This document shows, one piece after another, positions 63,984 through 64,000 of a stretch of 64,000 bases of DNA; positions within the stretch are counted from its first letter, which is position 1; every line of letters starts with the position of its first letter. The stretch covers positions 1 to 64,000 of the forward strand of contig KQ960876.1 of assembly GCA_001553355.1 (NCBI GenBank), in the 5' to 3' direction. This stretch comes from Veillonellaceae bacterium DNF00626 (GTDB lineage Bacteria > Bacillota > Negativicutes > Veillonellales > Dialisteraceae). The translations under genes were made by a program, and so were the position numbers. The notes beneath the pieces were generated by a model, which was not told the DNA's origin, searched no databases, and saw only the letters and a list, made by a program, of their open reading frames with translations.

Positions 63984-64000
63984 ATTTTGTGTTAAACATA

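Noticed and set aside
1-64000. CRISPR array, insertion sequence, prophage or integrase
   Set aside because: No regularly spaced repeats of CRISPR type and no transposase or recombinase reading frame were seen; the only sizeable repeat is the 770-bp-offset pair.

Overview
The window reads as a low-GC, diderm Firmicute of the class Negativicutes, of the Dialister/Veillonella/Megasphaera kind. It combines a Firmicutes-style core (MutS2, FakA/DegV, MraZ-headed dcw cluster, a SpoIID-like protein, UPF0210/ACT pair, GGAGG ribosome binding sites) with outer-membrane functions (LPS heptose genes gmhA, gmhB and a heptosyltransferase, a lipid A-type phosphoethanolamine transferase, and the remains of a two-partner secretion locus). 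The species cannot be fixed from sequence alone. Nearly all genes lie on the minus strand; only 8577-8936 and the block 55395-57841 lie on the plus strand.

Layout. 1-1807: eroded accessory locus with two 645-bp repeats exactly 770 bp apart. Each carries an immunity-like membrane protein preceded by a toxin C-terminal tail; there is also a haemagglutinin-repeat fragment and a TpsB-like pseudogene. 2011-8430: late cobalamin operon cobU-cobQ-cbiB-cobS-pduX-cobD-cobC. 8577-8936: lone plus-strand unknown gene. 8977-11806: unknown gene, degV (FakB-type) and fakA. 11901-16318: mutS2, a PduO-type adenosyltransferase, ndk, htpX and tRNA-Pro(GGG). 16370-23330: nrdR-gmhA-gmhB-heptosyltransferase-SpoU methyltransferase-YdjC deacetylase-ACT protein-hom-thrB. 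23392-36102: division and cell-wall cluster mraZ-rsmH-ftsL / murE-murF-mraY-murD-murG-murC-ddl-ftsQ-ftsZ, without ftsI, ftsW, murB or ftsA. 36428-41249: ruvC-ruvA-ruvB-DUF2905-spoIID-queA. 41376-44118: etfB-etfA and a class IV aminotransferase homologue. 44223-51287: trmB-ftsW-unknown-cydB-like-small ORF, then dnaE. 51379-55193: phosphoethanolamine transferase and UPF0210/ACT. 55395-57841 (+): exoA, an orphan response regulator and a sugar epimerase. 57867-63806: HAD phosphatase, pseudouridine synthase, alr, hemW and lepA.

Most of the window is conserved housekeeping, so novelty is limited. The strongest leads are: (1) the 770-bp-spaced toxin-tail/immunity repeats abutting a truncated TpsB pseudogene; (2) a D-amino-acid-transaminase-like protein whose PLP-binding lysine is leucine; (3) a MraZ operator of four GTGG repeats at exact 10-bp spacing inside the mraZ promoter; (4) a dcw cluster lacking its transpeptidase gene, with a hairpin and a new promoter at the place where ftsI normally sits; (5) an orphan CydB-like membrane protein co-transcribed with ftsW.
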